Of a DNA stretch of 64,000 nucleotides, positions 12,101 through 27,100 are shown in pieces. This DNA is from Chelydra serpentina (lineage: Eukaryota; Chordata; Testudines; Chelydridae). Each line of letters starts with the position of its first letter. Position 1 is the stretch's first letter. A program made the position numbers and the translations under genes. Under the pieces are notes generated by a model. That model worked only from the letters and a program-made list of their open reading frames with translations. It did no database searches and had not been told where the DNA came from. The DNA lies in contig JBAIAC010000035.1 of assembly GCA_037349315.1 (NCBI GenBank), positions 9,314,501 to 9,378,500 on the forward strand, given 5' to 3'.

Positions 12101-15100
12101 GTCTGGGCAAGCACACAGACTTTGGCCTGCTGCCACGCCAGACTTTGCTTGATTTCCTAATTTCTGATCTTCGACTCCAGCCTGACCCTGACTCCTGCCT
12201 CTCAGTTCTAGCCTGGGACTGCTTCTGATCTCAGGTCTTCAATCCCAGCCTGACTCTTGTTTATGGAACCTGGCTCTTGCGATTCCCCCAGCTCCTGCCT
12301 GGCAGCTACCGCCCATGGTGGGCAGACCTCAGCCCAGCTGTAACCGCTAGGCCAGACCACCTACGCCCCAGTCCCTTGTGCCACTGAAATGTACGATAGA
12401 GCATCTAAACTTGGTGGCGTTTGTACTATGGGGCGGGAGAGTTGTGTGTTTTGTTTTTTAGAGATGATGGAATTTTTATGACAAAGGTGTAACTCTTGTC
12501 CGCATTTTTTTAAAGTCACATTCAAGGACAAAGGTAAATATCAACTGAGATTAACAGAGAAAGACCTTAGGACTTGATCTTCTTATATTCAGAATGAACA
12601 CACACAATACTGAGTGGGCAAAGGGGCCACAATTCTTTTTTTTTGTACACTCCGAGGTTACCTGGGGCTTTAACAACCCTGTTTCTATCTCCCCTAATAT
12701 AAACGTTCAAATCAGGGTTCGACATCTCCCAGCAATGCTCCATTACTTGGTTTTCACCCAATAGGACACTGACATAAATAGATTTTCCTTATGAAACTGT
12801 CCTTGTATTCAGCTCTCTGGCGGACCTTCAGATTCCCTTTCCCAGCAGCATAACCATGAATGCCTGCAGACTCCGTTCATTGAAATTTGGCCATCGGGGG
12901 TAGTTGGGGTAAGATCAGGAAGACAAAAAGCTCATCTCCTGCAGCCCTTATTCCTGTGAATATCCAATCATTGTTTTACATGGTTACTTGCTGTATATTT
13001 GTCCATGCTCCCCTGTGTCATAGGAGTGAGAATAAAAGTTGGAAACAGCCCTCATCTGGGAAAAGGATCAGACTATGAGCTTCTGTGGCTGTTGGTCTGA
13101 CCTACTGGCATGACGTAAAAAGATGCCAAATATTTAACGGGTGACAATTGCAAATTTGCCAGTTATTTTTCTTTTTTATAATTGGTTATTTTTCCTCTCG
13201 GTACTTGGAATTTAGCACTCTTTAGTTAAGAGCTATGTAATGTTTTGGTGAAGGCTTAAGATACACATGGCATTCAAGTGTCAGAGACAATGACGCAATG
13301 TTCAGTCATCGTCGGTGTATAATAAAATAAGCCCCATTGGGCTTCATTCTCCACCATTCTGATTTAACAGCTTTTTACATCCACTCTGTCCTTGTGTGAA
13401 ATGACTGTAGGTGCTAAAGGGCTCCAGAGAAACAGACCCATCAAATCTTATCCAAGAATAACTAAATACATAATAATTCTGGGTGAAATCCTGGTCCTAG
13501 GGAAGTCAATGGTAATGTTCCCATAGACTTTAATGGGGCCAGCATTTAACCTTCTATGTTTTATAGAAATCAGTCACTAAGGGTCAGATTTTGCACAACT
13601 CATGATGAGCAGCACTCTAGTCTCAATTAAACCTTTTTATTTCAATGGCGCTTCCCATGGAGTAAAGTACTACTCAAAATGGGTAGCAGAACCTGACCTT
13701 ATATCATTTAAATCTTTGGTTCTTTAGGACATATTATTGTCATCAATATTATGACTTATAATTAATTGTACTGGCTTTAATTATCGATTGTCTACCTGCA
13801 GTTTGGATAATAACAGCCATTACATTTTTCACTAAAGATTAATGCCTAGTAGCAATTTTTTCCTTGCAATACCACTTACTTTTAAGCCCTCGCTATGGTA
13901 GCTCTGAGAGATGCAATCAATGACTCCTTTGTATTTGTTTAAATAAACCCCATCAGCTTGAAGTCGACTTTTCACAACATCCATCGGAGTGGCAGTCCCC
14001 CAGGAAATTGCTCCTAGAAATAAGGAAAAGAGAATTCCTTCTGTATACAGATGTGGTACAACTGTGCTGCGGTGATTATGACTGGAGATATGTGGGTAAT
14101 AATATACTCTCTGCAAGTGCATGCCTATACACACCCTTCCTTTACCCCAGCCTGCTACTCCCACTCATTCACCACTCACCTAGTGCATCCTGTTGGTGGC
14201 ACTTCCAGAAAGGATGAATACACTGGAATGATAGTGTAAAGTAGCATTTCTGGCATCAACACGGCATTTCTGGGGGTAACGTATCACATTACTGGACAAA
14301 CTGTTTGAGGAACTGGTTGTCAGTGTAAGACAGGTAAGGAGCAAGGTAGGTAACCAATTACAGGCGGATCAGAAGTACCCCTGTGTGTGGAGATACTGCT
14401 GCAGTGCCCATGATTAAGACTTGAGAAAGTATTACTTAGTACAAGTTTGTGAAGAAAGGCTCTTCCCCGCCCCCTCCCCCAACCCCAAAACTTCCCAGGC
14501 TACACAATCTACAAAAATGTACCCAATTTCCAGTATGTTGCTAATAGAAGCAATTTAAAAATAACTGGAATCCTGGGGGTATATTGAGAAAGAGGGCATT
14601 GGGTTAAGAAGGTGTGTGTGGATGAGGTACTGTTTTAATCACATTGGGATGGACTGAATCGGAATCCTGTTGATTATTCTGCAATTGGATGGGATGTTTT
14701 TCCTGGTTGCAAAGGTCAGTGGGGCTTACGTCGCTTATGACTGAGGTCTTCCAGTTACTCAGGATCTTGCTCATGTATAAAAAACCTAGTCCTCTATTTG
14801 CTCCCTTTTTGCCTCTGGAATCTGATGTTTCCACGCTGAGAGATGTCATGGTTTGAGAAAATCTCGTGCATATTGATTCGGTATTATAGTGAAACATGTG
14901 GTCTTTCATGCCAGTGACTGTGTGATTGGGTTGCATGGGGGAGATGGACGGAAGGAGCGTGCCTAGAGCTGTGCCAATGTCCTGACACACTAGAGAATTT
15001 GTTCAAATCAACCAGTGCTCTGTTTGTTTGCAAGTGAAACAGAGCCAGTGTGTTGTAATCATTACCCAGGCTAATAAGTAACTGTCTTCATTTGGGATCC

Positions 15101-18100
15101 AGAGATTTAGGAACTGTAAATAAACCATTAGCTAGTTTAAGGGCAATTTTATATATCTAAATGTATATATAAAAGTGGTACTGGCCAGTATAAACAGAGC
15201 AAGCACGCTTCAGCCTCCAGCACTGAGACAAGATTAACGATGACTCTCTTGGGTTTGCGGCTTCTCCTGCTGTGGATGCATGTTTATCCTTACGAGGTAC
15301 ATACAGGGTAACATACTGCCTTCCAGGCTTATGGGCCATTCAGAAAGCTGAAAGGCAAGAGTGAATTGCAGTCCACTGACGCTGATACTAATTACACAGG
15401 CTTAGGGCCCGATGCAAAGCCCATTGACATCCATGGGAGTCTTTCCAATTATGTCAATGGGCTTTGGATCAAGCCCTTAGTGAGAAGAAAATAAAAGCCT
15501 GTGGCCCCAATCTTGCAAGTAGTTATACAGCTGCTTAACTTTACTCACCTGAGCAGTGCCACTGTACACAGATATGCTGTGGCCTGATGTGAAATCCTGG
15601 CCCCGTCGAAGTCAAAGGCAAAATTCCAGTTGACTAGAAAGGGACCACAATTTCATCCTTAGTTCATAAGTCACTGCATCAAAAGTAAACCATTAAAGGC
15701 CCAAATCTCCAGGGTAATTCCACTGACTTCAACAATACTAAGCCTCATTTACGGCGATGTAAGTGAGAGGAAAATAAGGTCTTGATGTTTTATGATTCAG
15801 ATTTTGGCAGAAGATTATCCAATGTATAGGTACATATATTGTGCCTACGACACAAAGACTAAACACAATAAAGAAATCTTGCCCTGCAAATAAAATTAGT
15901 GCTTTGGCTGTTCTGCTTTTCACTGGTTTTGGGTACGGCTAGGATCCGACTAATACTTACTAGTACGATTTCTATAAAGTTTCTGAAGTTTCGACTAAGC
16001 TTCGTGTTAATTTGTTTCCCAACCTTGTGAAACAAAAATGATCATACCTGCTATACCTCCTGCCATCCACACAGAAGAGGGACTAGGAGATATGCATCCC
16101 TCGGGAGTAATCCAGCCACAGAGAACTGTATAAGGGATGAAGTATAGGCAATACCCAGGAACATCCCTCAGAAGCATTGCGCCGGCACCTCGGTATATTC
16201 CTGCTAAGCCCTCCTGCCGAAGGATTGAACTAACACAGTGAATTGGGCCTCTGTAGGCGGGAAACCCAATTGCCCCGTGCTTTAAGTTTATGTTTGCTGC
16301 AAAAACAGATACAAATCATTTTAACAACTATACATACTTTGGGCATTCTCACATTTTAGTCTGTTTAACTTCCCTTATGTAGTTGCTCCTTTTTAAATTA
16401 ATCCCTTGAAGTCTTTTCCTCTTTATTATTTAGGTGAAATGTGAAAACAACCAGTGGGTAAAAAATTTCAAAAGTGCCTACGTGACTTAGGAACCTAAGT
16501 CCTGTGTTCAAAAGAGACTTAGGTATTCAGGGCCAGATTTCAAATGTATTTAGACATCTAAAAATGCAGACAGGCATCTAGTAGGATTTTCAAAGATGCC
16601 TAAGCACGTTAGGTACCTATGTACCATTGACTTCAACCCCACTTTGCACCTACTGACATCTTTAGGCACCTAAATCTGGCTGTGAGACGTAGGCAATTTT
16701 GACACCGAAGTGACTTGGCATTTTTGAAAATGTTACCCGATTTTTTTAAATTAAAGCAAATATGTAAATGTCTTGTATTTTATATAGTATTGCTAATTAA
16801 ATACCAAAAGCCCCCTGAATATTTTAATAACAGGATAGTTATTAAAGAAGCTGACAAAAGCCAGGAAATCCTAAAATGCAGAGTGCTTTGCCCTTATTTG
16901 TGTGTGTGTTTTTCATTAAGTATTTTTCCCCCAAAAGCAGAAATCTGTTTTGTATAGGAGATCAGCAATATAAATCTCACTGAATCTCTGCCCAAAGAAA
17001 TGGGCTCATTATTATGTTGGCCTAGGCTAACATGCCTGCCTGTGGATGTTCTGCCTTCGGTGTCATTTCCACCTGGTAGAAAAATGTATTCACTTTGAAG
17101 TTTATTGCTACAGCTACCCGGGCAACTATTTTTCAAATATATATTCTAATGTCACCATTCATTCCACTGGTATATAATGAACAGACATTGTCAGGATACC
17201 AGATCTCTCTTATGTGCAAACCTTTTGTGGATAAACACTAGAAATCAATTCTATATGCAGTGATATAAAGTTATATATGCATCTATCATCTATCTGAGAG
17301 ATATGTCAAATATTGGTATTCTATTAGCATGTTTATCATTCCCCCTAAGCTCTTCACAGTGTCTCTCTTTGGTATGTATATGTATTTCAGTGAGATTCAG
17401 CAGAACCTCAGAGTTACAAACACCTCGGGAATGGAGGTTGTTCCTAACTCTGAACAAAATGTTATGGCTGCTCTTTCAAAAGTTTACAACTGAACATTGA
17501 CTTAATATAGCTCTGAAACTTTACAATGCAGAAGAAAAATGCTGCTTTTAACCGTCTTAATTTAAATGAAACAAGCACAGAAACAGTTTCCTTACCTTGT
17601 CAAAAAAAAATTTAAACTTCCCTTAATTTTTTTAGTAGTTTATATTTAACACAGGACTGTACTGTGCTTTTTATTTTTATTTTTTTGGTCTCTGCTGCTG
17701 CCTGTTTGCATACCTCCAGTTCCAAATGAAGTATGTGCTTGACTAGTCAGTTTATAACTCTGGCGTTCGTAACTCTGAGGTTCTACTGTATAGATACAGA
17801 TATACTCTCTCTCTCTCCCTGTCATACATCCTAATGAAATATATATACATAGCAAAGAGACGGACTGTGGAAAACGTACATTAAAGGAGTACTAGCGGCT
17901 AACAATAAGAATTTTAGTAGGACACTAATATTTGGCCTTTGAGTTCAGAACTCACTACTTATAATCAAAATCATTGTCAGACTTGACAGCTTTCCAGGAG
18001 CTCCAGCTACACTTTTATTTTCTGTCTCAGCTGTCAGCATTAATGATGATTCCAAATAGCTCTTCATTACAATAAATATATTCGGCCAAATTCTGATCTC

Positions 18101-21100
18101 TGATACACTGGTGTAATTGAGCAACAGAGTCACTGTTGTCATTGTATTTACTCCAGATATACACTGGGATCAGAGAGATCAGACTTTGGACATTCAGTAT
18201 GTGAGATTAGCTGAATCAATCTTCTAGCACATCTGAACCTGGATGTTTGCAAAGAAAAGTTTTGTCCATGTAATTAGAGTCAGGAGACAATACATTGCTG
18301 GTTGTGGGCTTTTTTTCAAGTATTCCTATAGGCTCAGCAAGAAGGCAAAAGTATTACCTATTCTTCACATGTCTATTTGGCACCTTTTTCTTTGCATTTT
18401 ATACAGTATGTCAGTCGTGGTCTGTCTCTCAGCGCATAACCAGTGACCCCTGGTCTGGAGCAAAATTCAACAAGTTGAAAGAGAGCAAGATCACAACAGA
18501 GTGAATTAAAAGCCAGTATTTTGGGTACTGTTCCTATAAGAGCCGAAGGTTCTAGAAAATCAATTACAGTTTTTAGAATGCCATGTTACTGCTGATTAAT
18601 CCAGCCACACTGGGGAACTGCACAGAAGAAGTCCACCTTCTAAAGAGCATCATTGGTTAGTGCTGACTCAGACAATCAGGCAGCTGACTGACGTGACACA
18701 GCTGAACACTGCCTCGAGTTAAAAACAGATAATCACAGGAATACAAGACAGAAAAGACCTGTGGTCTCACCCAGCCCACCTCCTGCTTGTCAGCAGTATG
18801 CCATAAAGCACGTTTCCTATTAGTATTTTGTCCAGGCTAGTATTAAATGTCCCAAATGAATGGCCTTTAACCATCTCCTGTTGAAGTGACTGAAACGATG
18901 GCAGCACTATCCAGAAAAAGTGATTTAAGTCAGTTTCATATGGGAGACAATTCCACCACCTAGTGCATCTTGCTGTCAGGATGCTTTGCCTGATACCAGC
19001 TCAACTTTTCCCCTTCTGAATTTCATCTCATGAAGACTAGGAATGGTCTCAAGTGCCACGCTATACATTGCCCCCTGTTTGTACCCTTAGACATTTAAAG
19101 GAGTATCAAATCCCTCCTTATTTAAGTAGCTCTTCTCTGAACTGCTTCTTGCTTGTCAAAATCACCCTGCAGTGCCCAGAAGGTAATGCAATGACGCTAT
19201 ACCAATTTACACCAGCAGGGGAGTTGCTCAAGAGTCTAGATGCAATTGTTCCAGATCCAGAGGGAGGAGGGCTTCTTTTGGCTGGCACTTGGACTTTCAG
19301 AGTCTGAATTCAGCACTAACCAAATTTAACTTCAGGAAGCTGCTTAAAGAGGGTTCTGGTCTTAGAATTAAAACAATGTTTCAGTGATTCCATATACCCA
19401 AAGGCATAAAGCCAAATTGACCAACAGTTACCTTCATACGAGAACCTGAAGCCTGAAATCAGATTCCTGATGTAAATTCAAACTTGCCCTTTAGAACACC
19501 TAGTTCACTAAGATAGCCCATTGGTCATGTGCCTCAGCTGCTTGCCTGCGCAAACATATCCCAATACTGTACAGTTCCACCATATCTTTGAGAGATGACT
19601 AACCTAATCTCAAAAACAACCGTAGGCCTGAAACCCAAAATTTCCACATTGTTGACCTTACCAGGAAAAACATCAGGCTGCATTTCTAAGCTTTCCATGC
19701 ATCAACAATACAGATAATATCACCTAGGCTACCATGGGCATTTGCCATTATACTGTCATTTATAGCAAAACATGATATGATTAATATAATCCACGACCAT
19801 GGCTTTGATGTTAATTAATAGTTAGACTGTAAATATGTTAAGTACCACAGATAGCCATAGGCATTGCTGGACTCATGAAAATAATATTCAGTTTTCAACA
19901 GCACCTCGCTCTTTTCTCCTTTTCATTTAATCATCATTTGTATTTTGGTAATGCCGAGGCACCCCAGTCATGGACCAACACCGCATTGTGCCAGGTGATG
20001 TACAACTACAGAACAACAAAACAGTCCCTGACCCATACCACTTATTTTTGGTGCTCAAAAAGTTGCAGGATTTACAGTAACTGAGCCTTGTAGCTGAGCC
20101 AGGTTTGCCCACCCTGCTGACAAAACACCACCTCCCTAACATGGCAACCTCCTGGACATGGCAATAGGTTTCCTTTTATATATAACGCTTATGTCGGCTG
20201 CAAAGTGCCAACGTGATATCTTGCCCTAGTTATTCCCAGGTTAAAGGGCATGGCATTTTCTTTTCTCCTCAATCACAGCCTCCTCTCTGGCCCATTCCTC
20301 TGCGATTTGCTAGAGCAGGGGTGGTTACAGAAAAACACCACTGCTTTTTTGTTTGTTTTTTGTTACAAGGATGGAATATTTATTTATTTGTCCTAACTCA
20401 TCTGTACAGAACTCTCAGACCGCTCCCCACAGCCCTTAGTCATTGACTTTGAACCCTTTATTTACTTGGACTGGGAAAAACAAGAAAAGAAAAAAGGAAC
20501 ACACTGTTTCTGTGTTTTTTAATATATTTCTCTCCTCCTCCGCTCTCCCTCCTCCTCCTCTGTCACTCACACAATTTGGGGTGACTCTTTTTGGGGAATT
20601 CAGACCATGCTCATTTTTATGAGAAACAGTTGACTCTTCCCTAACCAGGAGCATCTTTTAAACCTCGTTAGTCCCCGTGAAACATGTATCCTGTGAGGAA
20701 ACACTTAGCTCCTTTATCTGGGGTCGCACAGTACAGCAAATGTTTTGCTCCTGGGTGCCTGCTCTATACACTCCTGGAATATGCTCAAAACTAACAAAAC
20801 CCACAATTCTGCTCTCCTTCCAACACCAGCTACCCTCTAAATATGGAAGTAAGTCTTCAAAGAGACCTAGTCACTGCCTCTCTCTGTGTGTTGACAACCC
20901 TTATAATTAAGCTCCCCAAGTTTCTATCACAGTTTTGCGTGCTCTCCCCAGCATCAGTAGAAACAATTCAAGAAAATAATCCTAGAAAATAACACAGTGT
21001 CCTTTGTATTTGCCTTCCCAAATCTCAGCAATCCTGTTTTTGCAATGCCTCAAATGCTAACTGAACCATCCTGGAAATAGACAGAAGCTGGTCCAAGATT

Positions 21101-24100
21101 TTTAGAAATGAGCCAAGCTGTCGTGGCTTTTATACCCAGTTATCTGTTGTTTCATCATTTCTGATATCATTGTACTATCACAGCAACGACAGATCTCAGC
21201 ACCTCTGTGCTCTAAGGTATTAACTGGATTAGACATATGGTCTCACCATCCTTAAAGTGTGCCTTCCCTCTCTGTGATGCATAAGGGTTTGGAATATAGC
21301 TTTTTTCAGAACAGTAATGTAAAAATAATACAATAAAAGAGTCAAACCTCCAACACCCGTACAATGGGACTTGCACAGTCATTGGTGCTATGATTCCTAA
21401 GGACCTAAGGCTGAATTAATAGAGTTATTACAATTCCTACAGTGAGAATGGAACACCAACAGTAGCAATTGTATTATCCTGGTATAGAACAATGAATTAT
21501 GGGAAGTAGGTAGCTGCTTTTCAAAGTTAAATAATTAGAATTTTGGCAGTACTGAAGTCAATTGAAAGCCTCCAATGGACTTCAGATCAGGGCCTTAAGC
21601 AGTGTATTTCTATAGTGATTTTATTTCTCATAAAAAACATCATCAGGACATTCCCCTTTAACCTAAAAAATCTTCATTCAGTTTTACCTGTAACTGCCAG
21701 CAGTGATGGAAAGCATCTGACTGTTGAAGGAATGAAAACAGGTGGGAATCATATTTATGAATCATGTATAACCAGAAATGCTTAAGTCTATGGCAGGTTG
21801 CACATGGTAGCTTTTCAGGACCAGACACATCATTATCACCGCTTTTGGTTTTGAGAACCAAGCAAGTTTCTATATAGAAAGAGCTGAGGGGAGGGACTGG
21901 GACTTTGTTCCATATTGGGGAGGGACGCCAGGCAAAAATGTGCCATGTGGTTGTACTCCACTGATGGACAAGTGGGAGAATTTGCTTTTTCCCCAGATAG
22001 AGAAGTCTGTTTACAGATAAGCTCAGCATTAATATTTCATGTTCATGATGATCAACTGGCACAAGGTTTTGCTTTTGAAAACTTTGTGTAATGTTATATT
22101 TTGTAGAATGCTGTGAACGGCACGGGACTGAGTGAATAGTCCATGGGGCAGAGGGATCAAATAGGTCCAAGGTTTCAAAGAGTGCCTTGAAGTAAAAAAG
22201 GAAATAGTGCTAGAATTACTAACAACTACAATCTGAAGAAGAAAAGAGCCTAGGTTCATCAGTCCCTTAGGGCAGCAAGCAAAATTTAGTCTCGCCACCT
22301 CCCTCACACAGGAAAAACTGTGTCACTGATATTCTTGGCAAGCGGGAGGATTCAGCAAATATGAGTTCATTTGGTTTTGATTCCACATTGGACTTCTGTA
22401 AGAGAAGTTCTCTGACATGCACAGAAAAGTGGAACATCATTAAATTTAGCTGTGGTTAAAAATATTCCACTGGACAGCCACCATTCCCACTTTGAAAAAA
22501 AAAGTTTGTAAAACCAAGGGACTGCAAAAATCTTGTTGTAGCGGAGTTGGTCCCAGGATATTAGAGAGACAAGTGGGGTGAGGTAATATCCATTCTCTCG
22601 CTCACCAACAGAAGTATGTCTAATCAAAGATATTCCCTCACCCTTCTTGTCTCTCATAGATCTTCTTGGTGGTTGTGAGGGAGTGTACTTAACTTCTGCA
22701 GGAATCTGACTGAGGAAAACAGCTCCTGACTGATTTGATTGGAAGTGTGTTGTGCTGGTTTTAAAATGCTGAGTGGCAGGACAATAGCACCATTTGCTGC
22801 AGATGGGGGGTGTTCTGAGGCTCAGTCTTCCACTGCAGGGTGGGTGTAACACCCATTGGGGCCAACAGACACGAAATTCAGGCCCGTAGCACTGAACTGA
22901 GATGTCAAACCCTAAACCATGCATCTATTTTGTCTCCAGAAAAGCTGCTTTCCTACCATCCCAGGCAGGAGTATGCTTTCCTGGGAGAGGCGGAGTGGTG
23001 AAAATGGATAAAGGACAAACTAAATTTGATTAAAAGTTTGGACAAGAACTAACTTTGCATTTTTATGTAAAGGGGGTTTCTGTGCAGATAATTCACTAGG
23101 ACTTTATTTTTGACACTCAGATGCAATGCCTCCCAATTTCATATATTTGTCTCCTTTACAGACTGTGTGTGTCATCTTTATGAGTGCTCAGCTTTGGCCT
23201 GACTTTGCTCCTATTGACGTCAATTTATCAGTGACTTCAATGGGAGCAGAGTTAGGCCAACAATGAGCGCTTCCAAAAATCTCACCTTGAACTGCACTAA
23301 ATGTGAACTAAATAACCGAGTGGGTGGCATGCTCTGGAGATACTTTGTATTGACCTAGCATACAGCAGTTACCTAGTGACAGAATTGAATTACAGAATTA
23401 TTTTATCATGAGTGTTCTGTTTTCCTGTAACCTAGATTCTAAATAATGTGCTTGAAGATGGAGAGTTTTTTTAATCCACTTGATAAGCATAGTTGCTCTT
23501 CTTAACATTAATGGGAGTTATATGAATACAAAGGGTTTGAATATTCTCTTGCTTTCTGCCCCTGGAACTGTTATGGACATCAGAGGCAGCTTTTGCCTAT
23601 AGAACAAGGGATGAAAATGCCCATAAACTAGACTCCATCTTGCAGTCTCAGTTGCATTATACAATGCATTCTTTTGTAGCAAATCTATAGGAAAAAATAT
23701 AATCATTCTCAACAGTGTGGCTCTTAATGATAAATGGTGGGAGGATACTACCATGACCAAATACTATAGTCCATTGTCAGGGTTTATTCAGGCAAAATTG
23801 CAATTGAAACTTGAGTAAAGACTGCAGGATTGGCTCACCCAACCTCTTTCTGGGTCACGCTCCACAAACAAACAAACAAACAAACAGACTATTACTGAAA
23901 ACAAAGGTTACCCTGTGTCCTAGATGACTGTGCCTTTAGTGCACTGTCTAATCCGTGGCTGATCACCTCCTTTTCAAGGCCTGGCTGGTGCAACTGCTGC
24001 AAATTAAAATCACCTCCATTGGCGTAAGGGCCTGTCATAAACATACAGCTAAGGGGTTAAAAGTCCTCCTTACCTGTACAGGGTTAAGAAGCTCAGGTAA

Positions 24101-27100
24101 CCTGGCTGTCACCTGACCAAAAGGGCCAATAAGGGGACAAGATACTTTCAAATCTTGGGAGCGGGGAAGGTTTTGTTTGTGCTCTTTGTTTTGTGTCTGT
24201 GTTCTCTCTTGGGACTAAGAGAGGGACCGGGCAGAAAATCCATCTCTTCCAACCCATCCTCAACCGAATCTCCAATATTACAACAAGTAAGGTAGACATT
24301 GCATTAGGGTTTTTTGTATAATTTTCCCTGTGCTAAAAGGGATTCCTTTTTTTCTGTAACTTTAAGGTTTTGCCCGGGGGGGGGGGGGGGGGATCCTCTG
24401 AGTTTTGAATTTGAGTACCCTGTAAAGTTATTTACCATCCTGATTTTACAGAGATGATTTTTACCGTTCTTTTTTAATAAAATCCTTCTTTTAAGAACCT
24501 GACTGATATTTCCATTGTTCTAAGACCCGGGGGGGGAAGTCTTTGATCACTTTGTACCAATTGATTGGGAGATTATTCTCAAGCCTCCCCAGGAAAAGGG
24601 GTGTAAGGGCTTGAGGGGATATTCTGGGGGGAAGGGGAACTCCAAGTGGCCCTTTTCCCTGGTTCTTGTTTAAATCACTTGGTGGTGGCAGCAGTTACCT
24701 TTTTTTTTTTTTTCAAGGTACGAGGTAGAATTTGTACCTTGGGGAGTTTTTAACCTAATCTGGTAGAAATAATCTTAGGGGGTCTTTCATGTAGGTCCCC
24801 ACGACAGAACCCTAGAGTTCAGAGTGGAGAAGAAACCTTGCCAGGGCCTGATCCAGAGCCCACTGAAGTCAATGGGAATCTTTTTATTGGTTTCAATGGC
24901 CTTTTGATCAGGCTCTGGGGGACTGGAGAATTCTAAGTTGGTAGTGTGTTTGCATAAGTGTCAGTAAGCACAATGGATGCAAGACGGTGGAGAATCCAGC
25001 CTTGAATCACAGATTCAATTAATCTGAATAAGCAGAGAAGACTGAAAAACAACACTTGCCTTCTTACCTTTAATAAATGGCTGTGTCTGCATCTGTAGTC
25101 TTATCTTTATCAGGTCCACAGGACCACCAATTCCTACTGAGACAACCCCTGCTACCATGCTGGCAGCAATCAAGTCTGAGAGTGCCGGGGCATGGTTAGA
25201 ATCTCCATAGCGCTGCTGGCTAATAAACCTTTGAGTATTGCTGAAGACACCAAATGTCACCGAGCTGTAGACAGCAATGCTGGCCAATGGGAAAGACATT
25301 CCTTTAAAGAATCCGACAACCTAACAGTGAAATAAAGCAAGAGTTAAAGGAGATGTATCAATTTGATTATTTTTCCTAGTTGGCCACACTTCACAGTAAA
25401 CCTTAGAATTCCACAGTCCCTGTGTGACCATGACCAGAAAGGGTTAAGTATCCTGCAGGCTAACTAACCCAAATTCAACCCTTAAAGACATATGGGTAGA
25501 TAATGTTTGTGCTTTTGTGTATTTACATATATATTGGTAGAGGTCAACAATGTAATCAAACAGTCCCTGTCTGTGCTGTATTCTGTTAATTCAGAGATCA
25601 AAACGACATCTTAACATTTAAATGAACTGTAAACATAGGATACCACTGTATTCATTTCTCTTTGACATGTATAGCAAATCATCTGCGAATGGTGGGAAAA
25701 CAGGCAATTGCTTTATGTGGATCTGTGTGAATAATTACCGACGATGCTTAGGAAATGAGTGTCTAGTGTTCGCCAAGGGACTCCGAGTTGTCACAAGAGG
25801 GCCTGAAACTGAATAAAAAATGGCTTGGGTCCTGATCCTGTCATCTCGGATCTGCTTGGGGCCTCCTGTAGGGGAAGCCTAAGCCACAAGGACTGAGATT
25901 CCCAGTGCTGACTGGACCGCCCTGAATACAAACATTGGACTATAACCTATGGACTATTTCTGAAAGAACTCTTTGCATCTACAAAGCTCACCATCTCTGC
26001 TGTGTATCTGAAACTCAAGATTGTACTCCTGTTTGTATGTATACTGATCTTTTAACCTTTTAACTAATACTCGCTCTCTTTTCTTTTTAAATAAATTTTA
26101 GTTTTAGTTTAGTTAGGGAACTGTGTTGTTGACTTCTGAGTAACCAGTGAGGTATATTAGAAGCTTTTTTGTGCTGGCTTGGTAAATCTAAGCACTGGAA
26201 TATCCACCAGCTTTGGGGATTGCCTAACCCATTCCTTGCAGTTCACCCTAATTGAGTGACTTCAGTTGGCTCCCCTGGGATTCCGGTGACACCCTGCTAT
26301 ACTTGATTTTGCATATCTCCACTTCAATTCAGTTCCCCAGAAATTATAAGTCTGCTTTTGTACAGTGTGAGAAATTGATCGCTGAATACGCCTCTTGTCA
26401 TTTTTTGAACCTATGTTTTCTTTGATCCTTTTATAGAGGTAATTGGATGTGAAATGTAATGCCAAGTAAGTTCTCAACAATTCTTTAACTAATGTCATGT
26501 CAGGCTAACTAGCTAGCTAAAACCCAAGATGGATGTCAGACCAAAAATGCAAAAACTGAATAGCAGACGTTTCTTGGAGCAGAGCAGTTACACATTGTAG
26601 CTGAAACAATACACTTAGAAAATGGAAGCGAATTTAGGACACTGAGAAATTACTTTCAGTGCTTTTCACAGATTATGCAGCATAAGGGAATATTCTTAAT
26701 ACAGCAGAACTGGAGACATAGGAAAGCACTATAAATATTTAGGGGCAAATACTCTCCTGGCATCACTCCATTGGAGTGAATGGACTGACACCAGCAGAGA
26801 ATTGTGCCTGTAAAACTCCAAGGGAGAGGTACTGCAGCTTGCAAAATGGTGATCAGGGGAAGCTGAACCATGCACACAAGAAAAGAGACAGTCGTGAATA
26901 ATGATATGTTAACTATCCTGTACATAGAAAGCAGATGGTGGTGCACTATCAGTTCAACATTATTAACGTTTCATTAGGTTGCCCCTCTCCCCATGCATTT
27001 ATTGTCATAAATGATACAGGTGGAAAACTTGCCCATTTTATCTAGGCCATATCTTGCCACAGTATTCAGTCCTCGCTAAGGCAAAACTCCCATTAAAGTG

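Larger units (their letters stand above)
9134..13879 (-). other. SLC25A48 intron 6 (4,746 bp)
   Basis: Phase-0 intron. It holds a truncated CR1 in gene sense (10746-11730), an unclassified repeat-like GC-richer segment near 12030-12390, and hairpin repeats (9969-10091, 10276-10385, 13476-13550, 13580-13700). No exon was seen between exons 6 and 7. Confidence 0.8.
16297..25067 (-). other. SLC25A48 intron 4 (8,771 bp)
   Basis: Phase-1 intron, the longest. It holds a Tigger-type transposon (17398-17788), an old CR1 (18727-19150), an ancient repeat near 19935-20045, an unclassified repeat near 22535-22640, hairpin repeats (16445-16735, 18085-18182, 23205-23265, 24844-24915), an (AAAC)n tract at about 23867-23887 and a solo LTR (24033-24843). 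ORFs of 170-185 codons on the minus strand at 21658-22924 show no protein family. Confidence 0.8.

Noticed and set aside
14604..14990. 128-codon minus-strand ORF in intron 5
   Set aside because: It is in gene sense but has no motif, and exons 5 and 6 join in frame without it.
21658..22170. 170-codon minus-strand ORF
   Set aside because: Composition and content look random, with no family motif; it overlaps another ORF in a different frame.
22367..22924. 185-codon minus-strand ORF, the longest in the window
   Set aside because: No domain, no conserved motif, and part of it is a known repeat piece (22535-22640). It lies in intron 4 in gene sense, but nothing about its borders makes it an exon of the carrier.
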